Source of the DNA: Desmodesmus armatus
Lineage: Eukaryota > Chlorophyta > Chlorophyceae > Sphaeropleales > Scenedesmaceae
Length of the DNA: 64,000 bases
Assembly: GCA_007449985.2 (NCBI GenBank)
Contig: VIIQ02000631.1
Coordinates: forward strand, 557,501 to 621,500
Reading direction: 5' to 3'
The translations under genes and the position numbers were made by a program. Shown here in pieces: positions 23,196-36,600 of this stretch. Position 1 is the stretch's first letter, and the number at the start of each line of letters is the position of its first letter. Below the pieces are notes generated by a model. That model searched no databases, was not told where the DNA came from, and saw only the letters and a program-made list of their open reading frames with translations.

Positions 23196-26100
23196 ATGAG
23201 TGGCAAAGCGCGCAGCAAGCCCAAGCCACGGGGGGAGCTGCAGGAGCTGCAAGCACAGCTGCAGGGGCTCTGCATGACTGGCAAGCGCTCCGACAAGGAG
23301 CTGCGGCATGCAAAGCAGGAAGCCTTTAAGAAGGTCATAAACTACATGACCCTGGGCATGGACATGAGCGGACTGTTCCCCATGATGACCTCCTGCGCCA
23401 ACCTCAGCCCAGATGACATCGTGCTCAAAAAGATGCTGTACCTATACATCACACACTACGCAGCATCCACGCCAGACCTAGTGCTGCTGACCATCAACCA
23501 GCTGCACAAGGACTGCCAGGATCAGGATCCGACAGTCAGGGGCCTGGCACTGCGCAGCTTGTGCTCGCTGCGCATACCAAACCTGCTGGAGTACGTGGTG
23601 AGTGTGCTGGATGTGCACATGTTCAGCAGACTGGTGATCTTGATGCAGCAGCTGCAGCAGTCATGACCGAAGCAGGGTTGTGTGCACAAGGCGACTGGCA
23701 GTTGCGCGTGTGTGACGGTCGCTACAGCTGGTAGTAGTTGCTACTACCTATCCCATGTTGGCAGTGCTGCATGGGCAAAAGCGTGTGGTCGTGGACTTGC
23801 ATGATGCACTTGCATTGCATCACACATACTCATGTGTTTAACATACACAGGTTGGATATCGAAAGAGTTTCAGGGGTGTTGGCAGTGGCGCAGAGCAGCC
23901 TGACCTTCTGTCCACTGCTGCCAAGCCTACATCCGCACCACCGTGACTGCTGCCCCATATGCAGGTGTCACCTGTGACAGCCGGCCTGGACGACCGGCAC
24001 CCGTACGTGCGCAGGACAGCCGTCATGGGTGTGCTGAAGATATGGCACATGAACCCTGAAGTGGTTGAGAGCCAGGGGATGCTGCAGCACGTGCAGGCGC
24101 TGCTGAAGCAGGACAGCGATACGCAGGTGCTGGGCAACTGCGTGACGTTGCTGATGCAGGTGCAGGGCGTGAAGCGCCTCAGCAGCGACAGGCTGCTGGT
24201 GTACACACTCATCAACAGAATCAAGGTGAGGAATGGGGGCCCTGATTGTCGTGTTTTGTATCGGCTTTCATAAGATTGCATGGCTTGCAGGATTGTGTGG
24301 CTCTGCAGCTGCAGCAGCAGCTGCTGCGGGTGTGCAGAGGGTTTTGGCAGAGCGCAGTCGTGCACTGTGCTGTACCCTTGATGCTGTGTGGGAATTGGAG
24401 CTGCAGATTATTGTGGTGGTGGTGGTCAAGAGTCTTGTATATGGTTTTCAGATCTCAAGAACACTGCAGATGAGATGAGCTGGGCGCTTGTCCAGGATGT
24501 TTTGTGCATTGATGCAATTTAGCACCAACAATGCAGCTGTCTGCTCTCCACCGCTTTGCAGGAGTTCACTGACTGGTCCCAGTGTCAAGTGCTAGAGCTG
24601 GCAGCACACTATCAGCCTGCCAACGATGAAGAGGTATGGAGAGCGTGTGTGGCGTGTTCTGCGTCGTTGAAGGCATGCTGTCAAAACAACGAGGTGCATT
24701 GACTCTGCCATGCTGACACCAGCAATGGATCAAGAGATGGTCTGTATATTTGTGTTGGGCGTGCAGTCTTTGAAGGAGTGCATCAGAGGCCAAATAATCA
24801 CAGCCTGCAGCAGCTACAGACTATGTGGCCTAGTAGACATACCTCTAGCCGCGAGTAGTTGGTGTTGTGCTGTGCCTGCTGCTCCATGCTGTGCTGTGCT
24901 GTCCGCCCTGCAGGTGTATGACATCCTCAACTCGCTGGAGGACAGGCTGGGGGTCAACAGCAGCGCAGTGGTGCTTGCAGCAATGAAGGTACACAGTGTG
25001 CACTACACACCAGTGCTGTTACGAATCACCAGTGCTACACACTCTCTGTCTACACACCTGGCTGATGGTACCCTCAAAATATGTATGGTGTCATCAGCAT
25101 TGGATGCTAGGCTGGGCAATCGTAGTGCCTCGATTTGCAGTACAGCAGTTGGCGGCTTCACTTCCAAACCCCTTCGCCAGGGCACCTGCAACCACCAGCA
25201 CCCACCAGCAGAGGGTGCAGCTGATGACATAAGCTCAGCAGTATCCATGTGTTGCGCTGCCTGCTGCGCCTGCGTGCTGCGCTGTGCTGTGTGCTGCAGG
25301 TGTTCCTGTTCCTCACCCTCAATCTGACAGCTACACACCAGCAGGTGCTGGAGCGTGTGAAGGAGCAGTTAAAGAGCCTCATCGCTCGCGAGGAGCCCGC
25401 CAGCGTGTATGCTGTGCTGTGCCACGCTAGGCTGCTGGTCAGCAGGGCGCCCATGATATTTGAAAACGACTACACCGCCTTCTACTGCCGCAGCCATGAC
25501 CCCTGGTGAGCATGCAGGTGTCTGCACAGGCAGAGGGATGCTGCTAGGGCCCTGTCAAAGCAGCCTAAAATGCCCTGGCAACACACAAGCGTGCATGGTG
25601 GTTGAGAATGTTGCCCAGCTGTGGCCGCATGCCACTAGCAACACGGCTACCAACTGCCATTTTGAACCACTGCTCGCGTTATGCCCATGTTGCTGTTGGG
25701 GCACACAAGGCACTAGAGGAGATTTTCAGTGTGAACTTCACCTGCGCTGATTGTTGGCCCTGTTCCGCAGGTATGTCAAGCAGCTTAAGATGGAGATCCT
25801 GACGCTGCTGGCGAGCTCCACCAACGTGTATGAGATTGTTGGGGAGCTGACAGAGTATGCAAGGGATATCAGCCCGGACATTGCGAGGGAGGCTGTCAAA
25901 GCAGTGGGGCGCATCGCGTTGGCGGTGAGCAGCAGAGCAACCCTGTACATGTAACCACCCATGCACCGCTGTCTGGCGACACAAACACATGACAGCCAGC
26001 TGCAACCACTGCCCCACCCCTCTCACCCCCTCCCAGCTGGCTGGTAAAGTGCGGCGCTGGGCTGGTTGCTTGAAAGAATGGGTTTGCAGGTGCTAACCGC

Positions 26101-29100
26101 ATCAGAGGTTGCAGCATGCTCAGCAGACTGCATCTTGAGTCCTTGTCAACACAGAGTATGGTGTGTCGCGTGCTGCTGTGACCAGGTGGCTGATGTGAAT
26201 GGCCTGGTGGAGCGGCTGCTGATGTTCCTGGAGAGTGGCTATGACCACATTGTGGCTGAGACACTCATTCAGCTGCGTGACCTGCTCAGGCGCTACCCAG
26301 ACCTGGGCGAGGTGAGCACCGGGCATGCGGTATTGATGCATGTGTGCATACGATGTGTCAGCGTGCGTGCATACGATGTGCCAGCACAGAGTGGTGCAAG
26401 TAACAGGGGCACATGGCTTGCTAGGTGGTAAGGGGGGCGGGGCAACCTGAGCACTCTGAAGCATCATCACCTCTCTAGAGGTGAGGTGTCGCTTCACACT
26501 AGTAGCCCAGCCGGCGGCTGAGTTGTGGCTGTGCTGGCGCTGTATCATTTCGCATGAGTTTGACTGCAGGGCAACTGCATGTGCAGCATAGATGCAGGCT
26601 GGGTCCTTTGACAATGATACGGTCTGGTGTTGCTGCAGGTGTTCAGCATGGGTGACATCAAACCAAACAAGGTGGCAGACCCAGAGGCGCGCTCCGCACT
26701 GGTCTGGATACTGGGCCAGTTTGGCAAGCACCTAGAGAGTAAGGACCAGGCAATCTGTGGCTGTTATTGTCGTACCATGCTGCTGTGTGCACCTGTCTTG
26801 TGTGTTGACACAGGGTTGAAATCGCCCAGTGCATTCATGCATGTGAGTGTGTGGGGAACAGCTTTTCCAGCTGAGACTGTGCATAAGGCAGACAGTGTGT
26901 TATCGCTAGCACCACCTCTCTTGAGTCTTGCTCTGCATCATGTGGTGTTTGTGTTGCAGGTGCGCCATACTCGTTGCAGCCGCTGGCAGACTCGTTTGCG
27001 AGTGAGCCGCCTGGTGTGAAGCTGGCGCTGCTGACTGCTGCTGCCAAGCTTTTCTTTGCGCGGCCGCCAGAGGCGCAGAAGCTGCTGGGCACCTGCATCG
27101 CTGCTGGCCTGCAGGATAGCGACCAGGACGTGCACGACCGGGCGCTGCTGTACTACAGGTAGCAACCTCTGCCAGCGCAGCCTGTGGCACTTGAATCCGC
27201 AGCTGGCTGTGCTGCGCACACTGGCACCTTTGCAAGTGAAAGGAGGTGTGGTAGGACTGCACAAGGCTCTTGCAAGAGGCTGCAGTTCAGTCCTGTGGTG
27301 TGGAAATGGCTTGCTTCTTATGCCCCATTTGCTGTCGCCATTGACAAACCTGTCGTGCGCACAGGCACATGCTGAAGATGCGCATATGCCTGTTTGTGTA
27401 TCAGCTCTGTTGTGCACCGTGGTACTACCACTACCACCACTGTCCTGTCGTCTGTCTCGGTCATACGTGGTTGGTGCTTGGTACTGCCCTGCTGCAGGCT
27501 GCTGAAGCTGGATGTCAACTCCGCAAAGCAGGTCATTGTGGGTGATGGCGCAACGCAAAGCCTACCCTTTTTCAGCACTGAGCTGTCACCAGAGGCTCAG
27601 GAGGTGAGGGCCTCACAGCTGCTGCTGTAACACTCCCTATGGCACCTGGACTGTGGTAGGATAATGGCCTGATGGGCGGTCTCGGTGTAGGAACTGACTA
27701 GGCTGAAGGGGCCCTTACTTGTGAGGTCAGCCGATGCCGAATCCAGGCTGGGATGGAACCCACCCATGGTTCCACACAGGCTGTAGTCAGTGAGCGGTTT
27801 TGACGTGTGAGCAGTAACTGACACATAGTGCGTGCGTGCGTGGGTGTGCTGCCCTGCACCTTCCCTGCAGGCGATTTTTGAGGAGTTCAACACATTGAGT
27901 GTGGTGTACCAGCAGCCTGCAGCTCTATTTGTGCAGGCTGCTCAGTACCAGCTGCAAGAGGATGAGCCAGAGCCTCAGCAGGTGCGCATTGCCCGTATTG
28001 CCTGGTACTGCCTGACTTGTAATGTGTCCACATGCCCTGCTGGTGGTCTTTGCCGCACCTATTGTGGGCATGGAGAAGAGCAGGTGCAAGCGAGTCACGC
28101 CTCCACAGCTCCAGCAGCCTAAGCTGTATGTTCAGGTTCAGGTTTGGTCACTTGACTTGTGTAATTATAGCTTTGGCATTTACCACCACGCCTGCAATGG
28201 TATCCCCCCCCCCTACTTCCCTGCTCCCCGACATGCTGCAGGCGGGGCCGTCTGTTGTTGAGGGTGCTGATGAGCAGACCAACCTGCTCAGCTCAGCACA
28301 GCAGCAGGAGGCAAACCTGCTGGACCTTGGGGACGATGACAGCGGCCCCTCAACGTCAGGTGGGACGCAAGGCTGGGGCCATTGGGCAGCTCAGGGCCGC
28401 AGTGGGGATCGTGAGTGTTTGACAACCAGCACCAGCACGAGCAACCTGCAAACACAGGTGGTTGGGTGCGAGTTTCACCCAGCACATCAAATAGGATGGG
28501 TGTGGGATACAGTTGCTGTGTAGTTCGCTTCAAGCAGCCGTCCTGTCCAAGCGTGGGCCTGCTTCCAGGGCCTGCTTGGGAGGCAGTGGCAACAAGTGTG
28601 CTGGGGTTTGTGGACTTGCACACACACAGCTTGTAGTTGCCCACACACCCGCCAGTCGCTTGTGTTGACGTTCAGACACATGACAGACTGCTTCCTGTTG
28701 TGCTGGCTGTGTGCAGCTCCTGCTGCTGCTGCTGGTGGCAGCGGAGGTGGCGGCATATCCCTGCTAGACGACGGCCTGGGTGGGTTGGAGGCCCTGCTAG
28801 GGCCGCCAGTAGCAGCAGCAGCGCCCAGCAACGGCGCCAGCAGCGGCCCCAGCTTGGGCCTCACGCCCGGCTTCAAATTGATGCCAGGAATATTCCAGGA
28901 GCGCTGGCGCAACCTGGCGCCTTCAGAGCAGTATACAGACTCGCTCAACATGGCGACTGTTGCTGCGATGGCAGCCAATGGGCACAAGGATTTCTGCGCC
29001 CACATGGGCCAGGCCAATGTGTCCACCATGGCGTCTGGGGGCCAGCCGCCAGTGTACAAGTGAGTGCTACTTGTGCGCTGCGCCGGTGGTTGAGCCCTTT

Positions 29101-29469
29101 GGCAGGACGGTGTGCTGTGGCAGTGGTTGCAGCAGCCCTTGTGGCATGGCTGCTACAGGTTTGTGGCAGGACCCGGTCGCGATGCAAGTGTGGCAGTTCT
29201 AGCTAGCTGCTATAGCAAGCGTGGCAGTTTCCACATGTAAAGCATGCTTTTGAGGCTTTGTTGAGGTGCTGCTGTGTTTTGCTGTGATCTCCTTCAGGTA
29301 CTATTTCTATGCCCAGGACGGTCCAACACAGGCGCTGTTTTTGGTCGAAATGCTGGTGGCAACAGAGAGCCGGCAGGCGACGGTGACGGTCAAGTCAGAT
29401 GCCAGCCCGCCGTTGTTGGCCCAGTTTATGGAGGTCTGGAGGATGTGTCTGGCAGGGTTTCACCGGTGA
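23196..29469 (+). CDS. AP4B1: AP-4 complex subunit beta
   Basis: Large subunit of the AP-4 adaptor, which sorts cargo at the trans-Golgi network. Exons: 23196-23597, 23965-24225, 24562-24633, 24914-24988, 25300-25505, 25771-25924, 26186-26311, 26639-26738, 26960-27158, 27498-27603, 27871-27981, 28242-28359, 28717-29059, 29298-29469; phases all agree; 814 aa. The adaptin N-terminal solenoid covers about residues 1-580. Diagnostic stretches match plant AP-4 beta rather than AP-1/2 beta: FKKVINYMTLGMDMSGLF, VLKKMLYLYITHYA, GLALRSLCSLRIPNLLEYV, VHDRALLYYR, EEFNTLSVVYQQP. An acidic DLGDDDSG and Gly/Ala hinge follows, then a short beta-appendage (GIFQERWRNLAP, MASGGQPPVYKYYFYAQ). The ATG at 23196 starts the usual basic leader (SGKARSKPKPRGELQELQ). 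Confidence 0.93.
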
Positions 29470-29838
29470 TTCCTGAGGGACGAGCAGTTGCATCCACTCA
29501 CAATGGTCTGGGTGCCCCATCGATGGGTAGCTGATTTCACCTGCTACCCAGGTCAGCAGCAGTGTTGGCCACAGTGCGGTTGGGCTGCTGAGCTCTGTCC
29601 CTTTCTGGTGCTGCTGGAGGGTTGTTGTGCCGGTGTGCAATGAATTTACCCCTGAATTGCCCCAGGTTCTTGCAAGGTGGGGTTCTTGGGGGATGTATAC
29701 AAGTTGTGGTGGTAACTCCCGAGCATATGTTCAAAGCATACGAACAGCAAAGTTCTCGTCTCCCTATACACACCAACACCGGCCACAGAAAGAAGTCTCA
29801 GATCAGAGGGCGCTTTTCTTTGCAGGCAGTAAACAGGC
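29470..29838. other. spacer between AP-4 beta and the RSZ gene
   Basis: About 370 bases holding the AP-4 beta 3' end and the promoter/leader of the splicing-factor gene. No exon seen. Confidence 0.4.
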
Positions 29839-32121
29839 ATGTCCGGCAGCAGAGTGTATGTCGGGGGTTTGAGACCAGATGCTACAGAGCGGGAGCTGGA
29901 GGATGAGGTCAGTAGATGCCCAGGCAGCAGCAGCAGCATCGAGATGACGGGGGCGAGTTGCTGTCCCGCTGTCGGGGCAGGTAGTACCAAAGCTGACCCA
30001 CATGTATTTTTATGTTGCAGTTTGCTCGATATGGGCAGATCAGGAGCATATGGGTCGCCCGCAAGCCCCCTGGCTTTGCCTTTGTCGAGTTTGAAGACGC
30101 CAGGGATGCAGAGGACGCCGTGAAGCGCATGGATGGTGCGTGAGGAAGGCTCTGGGGAGACTTTCTGGCTTCTTCTGACTGCTTCAAGCTGTGCTGGTCC
30201 GTCCTTCGTCTACCGCCATGCTGCTGACTGGTGCTGCTGCTGCTGTTGACCCCCACCTGCGGCAGCAGCACCACCAGTGGCCTCAACTCACCAACTGCAC
30301 ACAGACGGCACTCCAGAAGCGTGTGGAAACGCTTTTGGTGGCCTCTTCTTCTCTGCAACCAGCACGTCCGCCGGCAGCAAGTGATCGCCACCTGCAACAT
30401 GCCACCACCACGGCTTCGTCACCAGCAGGCACAGCAGCCAGCAAGCATGCCGCCAGCCAGTGCGCCCTGCTCGCCAGCTTCGTCCTGCTTGGAGTCGTAT
30501 AGCCTACCTGGCCGCTGCGGGCCTCCTGTTGTGGCCGTTCACCGTCTGTTGCGGCACCAACACATCTCCATGCCCAGCCGAGTCTTGCTGCGGCCGTCCC
30601 TGCTCTGTGGCCCGTCTCCATGCCTGCTACACTCCTCTGTACTCCATGCGCTGCCGTCACCTAGTCCTGCCCGCCGCCGCTCCATCACGGGTGACTTGGG
30701 AAACTAGGATGGGGGGTGGGTGTCCCACGCAGCATGCACTTGGGGGGGGGGGGGGGTTGCGAGCAGCTGGCACACATTGTCTGGTATCGCGTGGTACTGA
30801 TGCTGTCCGGCATGCAGCATGGGCTTGCAGCACTGTTTTCTGGCAGCTGGCGATGGCACTGTAGGCTTTCGTGGCTGATGGGGTGCCGTGTGTTTGCTCT
30901 TGCCTGGTGTGTGTGCTGCTGCAGGTGCTCACGGCTGGAGGGTGGAGGTCTCCCGCAGGCCCCCAGGTGGTGGCAGGCGTGAGGACAGGGGCTTTGACGA
31001 CAGGGGCCCACCACGGGGCGGCGGCGGCGGCAGGGGCGAGATGAGGTGAGCTCATGTCATCAGACTGGTTGGGGACGACATCAGCGTGCAATCAGCAGCA
31101 GACATGCCAGCAATCTTGCAAGCAGCAGGCCAGACTGCAGCTGCCACCGCAGTGACATGTAAGGACTCTGAGCGGAATTGCTTGTGGTTAAGGGGCTGAG
31201 CCAGCACAGACGCGTGCTTGCGTGTCGTTGTGCAGACTGGGCACAGCCTTTGCCTGCAGCCTTCACTTGCTTCTTCATGCCCAGGCAGCAGACTGACCAT
31301 GCGCTGATGCTTGACTTGCAGGTGCTACGAGTGCAATGAGATTGGTCACCTAGCACGTGACTGCTTGAGGCGCAGGCGCAGGTAGGCACTGATGACTGAA
31401 ATTGCGGCATCGCCTATGCAGCCACAATTTGGCATTCTCGTGCTGGCCACGTCGATCTCTGGTTGTGCCTGTGGCATTCACAAGCTAGTGAGGCGCACAC
31501 TCACGTCGCAGTAGAGCTAATAGCGCATCTCACACGTGTGCGTCTGTCGCTCTGCTTGTTTTGCTGTGTGCCCACAGCCCGCCCCGCCGCCGCTCCCCCA
31601 GCCCCAGGCGCCGTGACTTCAGCCCTCGCCGCCGCTCACGCAGCCCCCCCAGGCGCCGTGATGACAGCCCACCCAGGAGGCGTGCTGACAGCCCCGCCGC
31701 GCGCAGCCGCTCACCACCCCGCCGCCGCCCCTCACCCCCAGAGAGCCCTCGTGGCAGGTGAGGACATGCTGTGCGCTTATCAAAGGGTTGCCCTACTAGG
31801 GCGTTATGGGGTACGGCGCATCAGCATCTTCACGGGTTGTTCCCCTGCTCCTCAGTGTTTGCAGGTTGTGTCACATCAAGGGTGTTGCTGTGCCATTTGT
31901 GCTGCTGTTTCAACCACAGGTTGTAACAGCAGTAACCTGCACACAATTGCATGGAGCAACGTCTGACTAGCGGTATGGTGTTGTGGTGTCTGTGCAGGCG
32001 TGATTCCCCACCCCCAGCCCATGGTGACAGCCCAGTGCGCTCACCCAATGGCAGGGCCTCACCCCCACCAGCTGGCCGCAGCCCATCACGCAGCCCCAGG
32101 CGCCGCAGCCCATCTCCCTGA
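29839..32121 (+). CDS. RSZ-type SR splicing factor (RRM, CCHC knuckle, RS tail)
   Basis: Nuclear pre-mRNA splicing factor of the RSZ22/9G8 type. Exons 29839-29907, 30021-30135, 30925-31045, 31322-31381, 31578-31757, 31998-32121; phases agree; 222 aa. The RRM (residues 1-75) has RNP2-like RVYVGGL and RNP1-like [10 protein letters not shown] Gly/Arg-rich hinge follows, then one CCHC knuckle ([14 protein letters not shown]). The C-terminal half is repeated RRRSPSP / [15 protein letters not shown] units. Having one knuckle and RS repeats separates it from ordinary SRSF proteins and matches RSZ. Intron 2 (789 bases) inside the RRM is the longest; long RRM-region introns in SR genes often host regulated alternative exons, which is only an inference here. 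Exon 6 is followed within 10 bases by a perfect hairpin. Confidence 0.9.
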
Positions 32122-32131
32122 TTCCCTGAAC

Positions 32132-32173
32132 TATCAACGCTGAGTCTGCTATCGCGCAGACTCAGCGTTGATA
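32132..32173 (+). terminator. perfect 18-bp hairpin just after the RSZ stop codon
   Basis: Arms 32132-32149 and 32156-32173 are exact reverse complements with a six-base loop (TATCGC). The 5' arm begins TATCAACGCTGAG. The hairpin starts 10 bases after the TGA, so it would form in the 3' untranslated region. There is no T-run, so a bacterial-type terminator is not implied; a role in 3'-end processing or stability, or as a small-RNA source, is inference. Confidence 0.7.
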
Positions 32174-33614
32174 ATCGCACTGCGAGGGTTGTAGTTTGCG
32201 TGGCTACCAGGCTGCTGCGGATGCCTCACAGCAGTGCAGCAGTCTTTATACCTGTCATATGCAGCTGCAGGGGTTGGTTCATGTTGAGTTCGGATTCATG
32301 TTGCAGGCTGCTGCCGTGATGTTTGGGCTGTTGTTGGGCAGCTGGATTGTGTATGGATTACAGTGTGTCTGTATGGACTCATGGGTGGGTTGACACAGCA
32401 TGGACGGATTGTCCTTACAAGGACAGTGGACGGGGGGACGTAAGGTCTTGATTTGTACATGCATGGCTGGGGCTGTCCTGACCTGAGTGTCTTGCTGGCA
32501 GCGTTGCTTGTCGGCGAAGGACCCTGATGGCTGTTAACGATCTTGTATCATCTCAGCCTCCCTTCCAATTGTTGGGGAGCAATTGGCTGCCAGTGACACC
32601 AATTCCGTGCAACAATTGTGGTGCAACAAGTGGCTAAGTGGTGCTCTGGCGGACGAGGAAAGTGCGGGCTTTTTGAGGGCTTTTCTTATCCACACTGGGC
32701 CATACTGTCTGGGCTCTCTCCACTGTCCACTAGCGCTAGCGTAACACCCGTGGCATCATGCTGTGGGCAGCTGGTGGTGCTTGTGTGGATGAGATTTGAG
32801 TTTGTGCAGCCTGGATGGAAGTCACTTGGCGTAACGTGGAAGTGGTGGTTTAGGGTTAAGACTGGAGGCGTTTGCAAAGTGTAAGGTTCTCCTCTTCCAC
32901 AGTTGGAAGGGTTCACTCACCCTGTCGTCAGCCGTTCAGCTCACCAGTATGTGCAGTAAAATGTGCGCCTCCAGTCTGCAACGGGTATGCACTCCACAAT
33001 GGGGTACTGCCACAATGGGGTACTGCCAAACAAACCAAGGTTTGCCATCAGTGCCCGCACCCATCCTGCCATCATGCATGTGCTGAGGCTGGCAGAGTGT
33101 CAACATGCATGTCAAGATACCCACAAACTCTGCACACAATAGCCAAGCGCACACCTGCAATCATGTCCATGCGTCATGGCTGTCGATGGATGCCTGCACT
33201 GCCCCAACGCAGGACAATGCAGCACAGCACAGGCGTGCTGTGACGATGGCAAGCACTGAACAAAAGCAAGCCGCAGCACAACATTGGCCTGCGAACTTGC
33301 AACCCGCCAGGTGACACCTGCCCTCTACTTGATGCATCAAGGTTCTGCCAAAAATGGTTGATCACCAACACTCTGCCAAGACCGTCAAGTCGACGGCATC
33401 AACCAAGTTGATGACTGGCACGCAGGATAATCACCAGCAGCTGGGCCCAGTGCATGAGCCATAAGAACTTCACATGCCACCACATGGCAGGACTCCAAGG
33501 ACCAACCCTGCTGACGTGCCCTTGGCAATCTCACAGACGTGCCATGCAGTGCATGCAAGAAGGGAGTGTTGGTTGAGTTCAAAACGGTGATCACGGCAAC
33601 CGGCCATTGTTTCC
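32174..33614. other. convergent intergenic stretch, no supported gene
   Basis: Lies between the 3' ends of the RSZ gene and the minus-strand paralogue. It has a short direct duplication (CACAATGGGGTACTGC twice at about 32995-33028). No exon with splice support. Confidence 0.45.
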
Positions 33615-36600
33615 TCAACCCGCCTGCCTGCTGCAGGGTGGAGCTGCTTCCAGCAACAGCTGCCCCTGGCTCTGCAGGTTGTCGATGATGCTGCAGCAGC
33701 AGGATGCCTCCACTGGACCCAGGTCAGCACGGGTGCTCTTGCGTGGGTCCCTGAACAGGAATAGGGGGCTCTTCTTCCACACCTGAAGGGCAGCAGGACA
33801 CAGCACGGAGGGAGACGGTCATACTATGGTAGTACCGCCCTTTGACGCACAGGATGCAGTGACGTATGCTCAGTCAGCAGCAGAGCACACATGACCTAAA
33901 ACATGCCAGCTAGCCAGAGCACACAGCATTAATTCACCTTGCATGGAGTTGCCATTGTGTGTTACACTTTGAATTGGGTGGCAAGGCCAACCATTGAACA
34001 ACAAAGAAAGAGGAAAGGCCAGGGGAAGGCCCCAAGATGCAAAGCGCAGGGAGGGAGAGGAGGGCGCGCTGTTGTGTCAACAACAGCAAAACGTGCCTTG
34101 CCAGAAGCATGGCAGAAGCTAAGCATGCCGTTGCAGTGCGCAAGCCCATGGTTCTGCGGGGCCTGAACCCTGGGTGCATCAGCTTTGCTGATTAACGCAT
34201 GGTAATACATTAACATGCTATTAATTCACCTTGCATGGAGTTGCCATAGTAAAAAAGATGAATTATGAGTTGAAGAAAGGCCCTGGTGAGATCACTGACT
34301 CCACCAGGGCAGCAAAGAACATGCGTGCATGTGAGTCAGCCGGGATAGCGTGGTCCAAGTAGCACTCCCTCAGTGCCTTGGAGCCAACACCCCAGCCACC
34401 AAAGGCCTCAATCTTGTGCAAAGGAACCCCAACAGCAGCCGCTGCAGACGCGCCACCACGCCGAGTGGAATAAAGGGTGTACCCCCTGTCAGCGCTGGGA
34501 AAGCGAGCTGCATCACAAGCAGAGGCAAACCACGCCTCAGCCACAACAGTAGTAGGCGGGCTGGAGTCAGCCCGCAACTGCCAGAAGGGTCCCGTAGCAC
34601 TAGACTGGGCCCTGAAGCGATCAACCGCTGTCACCAGGAACGGGAGCCTAGCCACTGAGAACTGCAGTACCGGCGCCTTGTCCGGCTGCAGCCGCTTGCC
34701 TTTCCAATGCAAGGGTTTGTACTGCAGAAAACCCTGCGACACGCGCAACCACTGCACAGACAGGAGGCTGGCAGGGCGCAGCATCAAACAATAGCACAAG
34801 CAGCAAAACAGGACAGGCCGCAGCGCTGCTGGTGCTGAGAGGCTAGGAAGTGTTGTATACAAACTGAAGGCCAGCCGAGGGGGCAAGGCCAAACCTGCAA
34901 CGGCAGGTAGGGGTGCAATGGGCTGCTGCTCCCGCTCCCAACCCCTGCGAAATGACGTCAGCATGGGGTTGTCCGCACAAGGGCGGGGCAGGCCGAGCAT
35001 ATCATGCACTGTGTTGACCGCACTGAAGTACGGCTGGGCCGTGCTGGCTTGCACAGTGCCAGAAGCCGCCAAATGCTGAGCCCACAACAGCCCTGTCAAC
35101 TGGGTAGCCGGCAGGAAAGCCAGCTGCCGGGCCACACAGAAGCGCACAAAGGCGCCAAAGCTGCTGCCATAAGTTTGCCATGACGCTGGCGACAGGCGCG
35201 CCGCCATGGTTGCTGCCAGAGCTGCACATGCCTGCAGGTCAGGCTGCTGTCCTGCTGCACGATACTGCTCTACCAAAAAGTCCTGCAAAAGGCTGACAAA
35301 CACAGCCGGAGGCGCAACCACAGGCGCAACCAGGGTATACCTGGGCGAGCGTACTACAGGCTGCTGCTGTTGCTGCTGGGCCCAATTGCTCAGCTGCTGT
35401 GCTCTATCCGAATTGCCATGATGGTCCATCGGGGGCTGGGCAGGTGGGCCTGGCCAGAAGGCCCTGCAACAAAGGTAGCATGCGGCAAGCAAATGCTGTC
35501 TTTTGCCAGCAGCATGAGCTCATGGAACCAAGGCTGGGCAGGCCAACAAGGCACCACAACAGTAACAGAAGCACGGTCCTCCCGCACCTTTTGCGCAAAC
35601 TGCAGCAACACGCTGCTGCTGAAAGGCGGGCAGGCGTAAGCGTTGTGCCCGTGCCAAGGCTGAAGGAAAGCGTTGGAACCAGAGCTGCCTGGGCAGCGAT
35701 GCAGGCTGTAGAAGACTGGCAGCTGGGTGTTGCTGTCAGCAGCAAACAGGTCAATGCTGTAAGGGCCCCAGAGGGTGTTAAGGGCACTGAAGATGCGAGG
35801 ATGCAAAGAAAAATCACCACGATCCACAAAGCGAGATGGAGCGTCAGCAAGATTGAGCTCGGACGAGACACGCACAACCTGAAGATGAACATGCAACCTT
35901 TCCAGAACGGCCCACAGCGTGCGATACTCAGACATCAAAACAGCAGATCGTGAAGCAAACCGACCCAGAACACTCTGGGTCACACTGTTGTCCTCATACA
36001 AACGGACAACCCTGTCCCGAACCACCGGGGCAAATGAGAGCAAAGCGTTGCGAACAGCACGCATCTCCTTTTGATTGATATGCATGCCCCGCTCCTCTGC
36101 AGACCAACGACCAGAGGCCACCGACTCAGGGTCTTCAGCCAGGTCAGGGATCACAGCACCCCAGCCCTGATCAGAGGCATCCACATAGAGGTCAATAGCA
36201 GCTGGCCTCAAACGAATAGGAGAAACCAGGTGCCTCTCAGGAATCTGGCACCACCACTCAAGGTCCCTGAAAGACTGCCGGGACAGGCGCACATCACCAC
36301 CCCAACCCTTGACAGTGCTGCAGTCATCATACAGCGACCGCAGGAACAGGTTGGCAGGCATGACCGCTAACCGAACAGACTGAGCGTAGCCACAAAAGGA
36401 CGCCAGGTCGCGTTTGGGCACCAACCGCTTGTTCAGCTTAGCGGAAACAATCAGCCCCCGTGCCAGGCGAGCCAGCCGGGCGACTTTAGCAGGGGGGACG
36501 GCAAAGGTGCCAGCAACCAGGTCAACTGTGAGCCCCAGGTGCTCCAACTGCTGACACGGCTGCCAAACTGACTTCTTTGGGTGCGGCGTGAACCCCAGCC

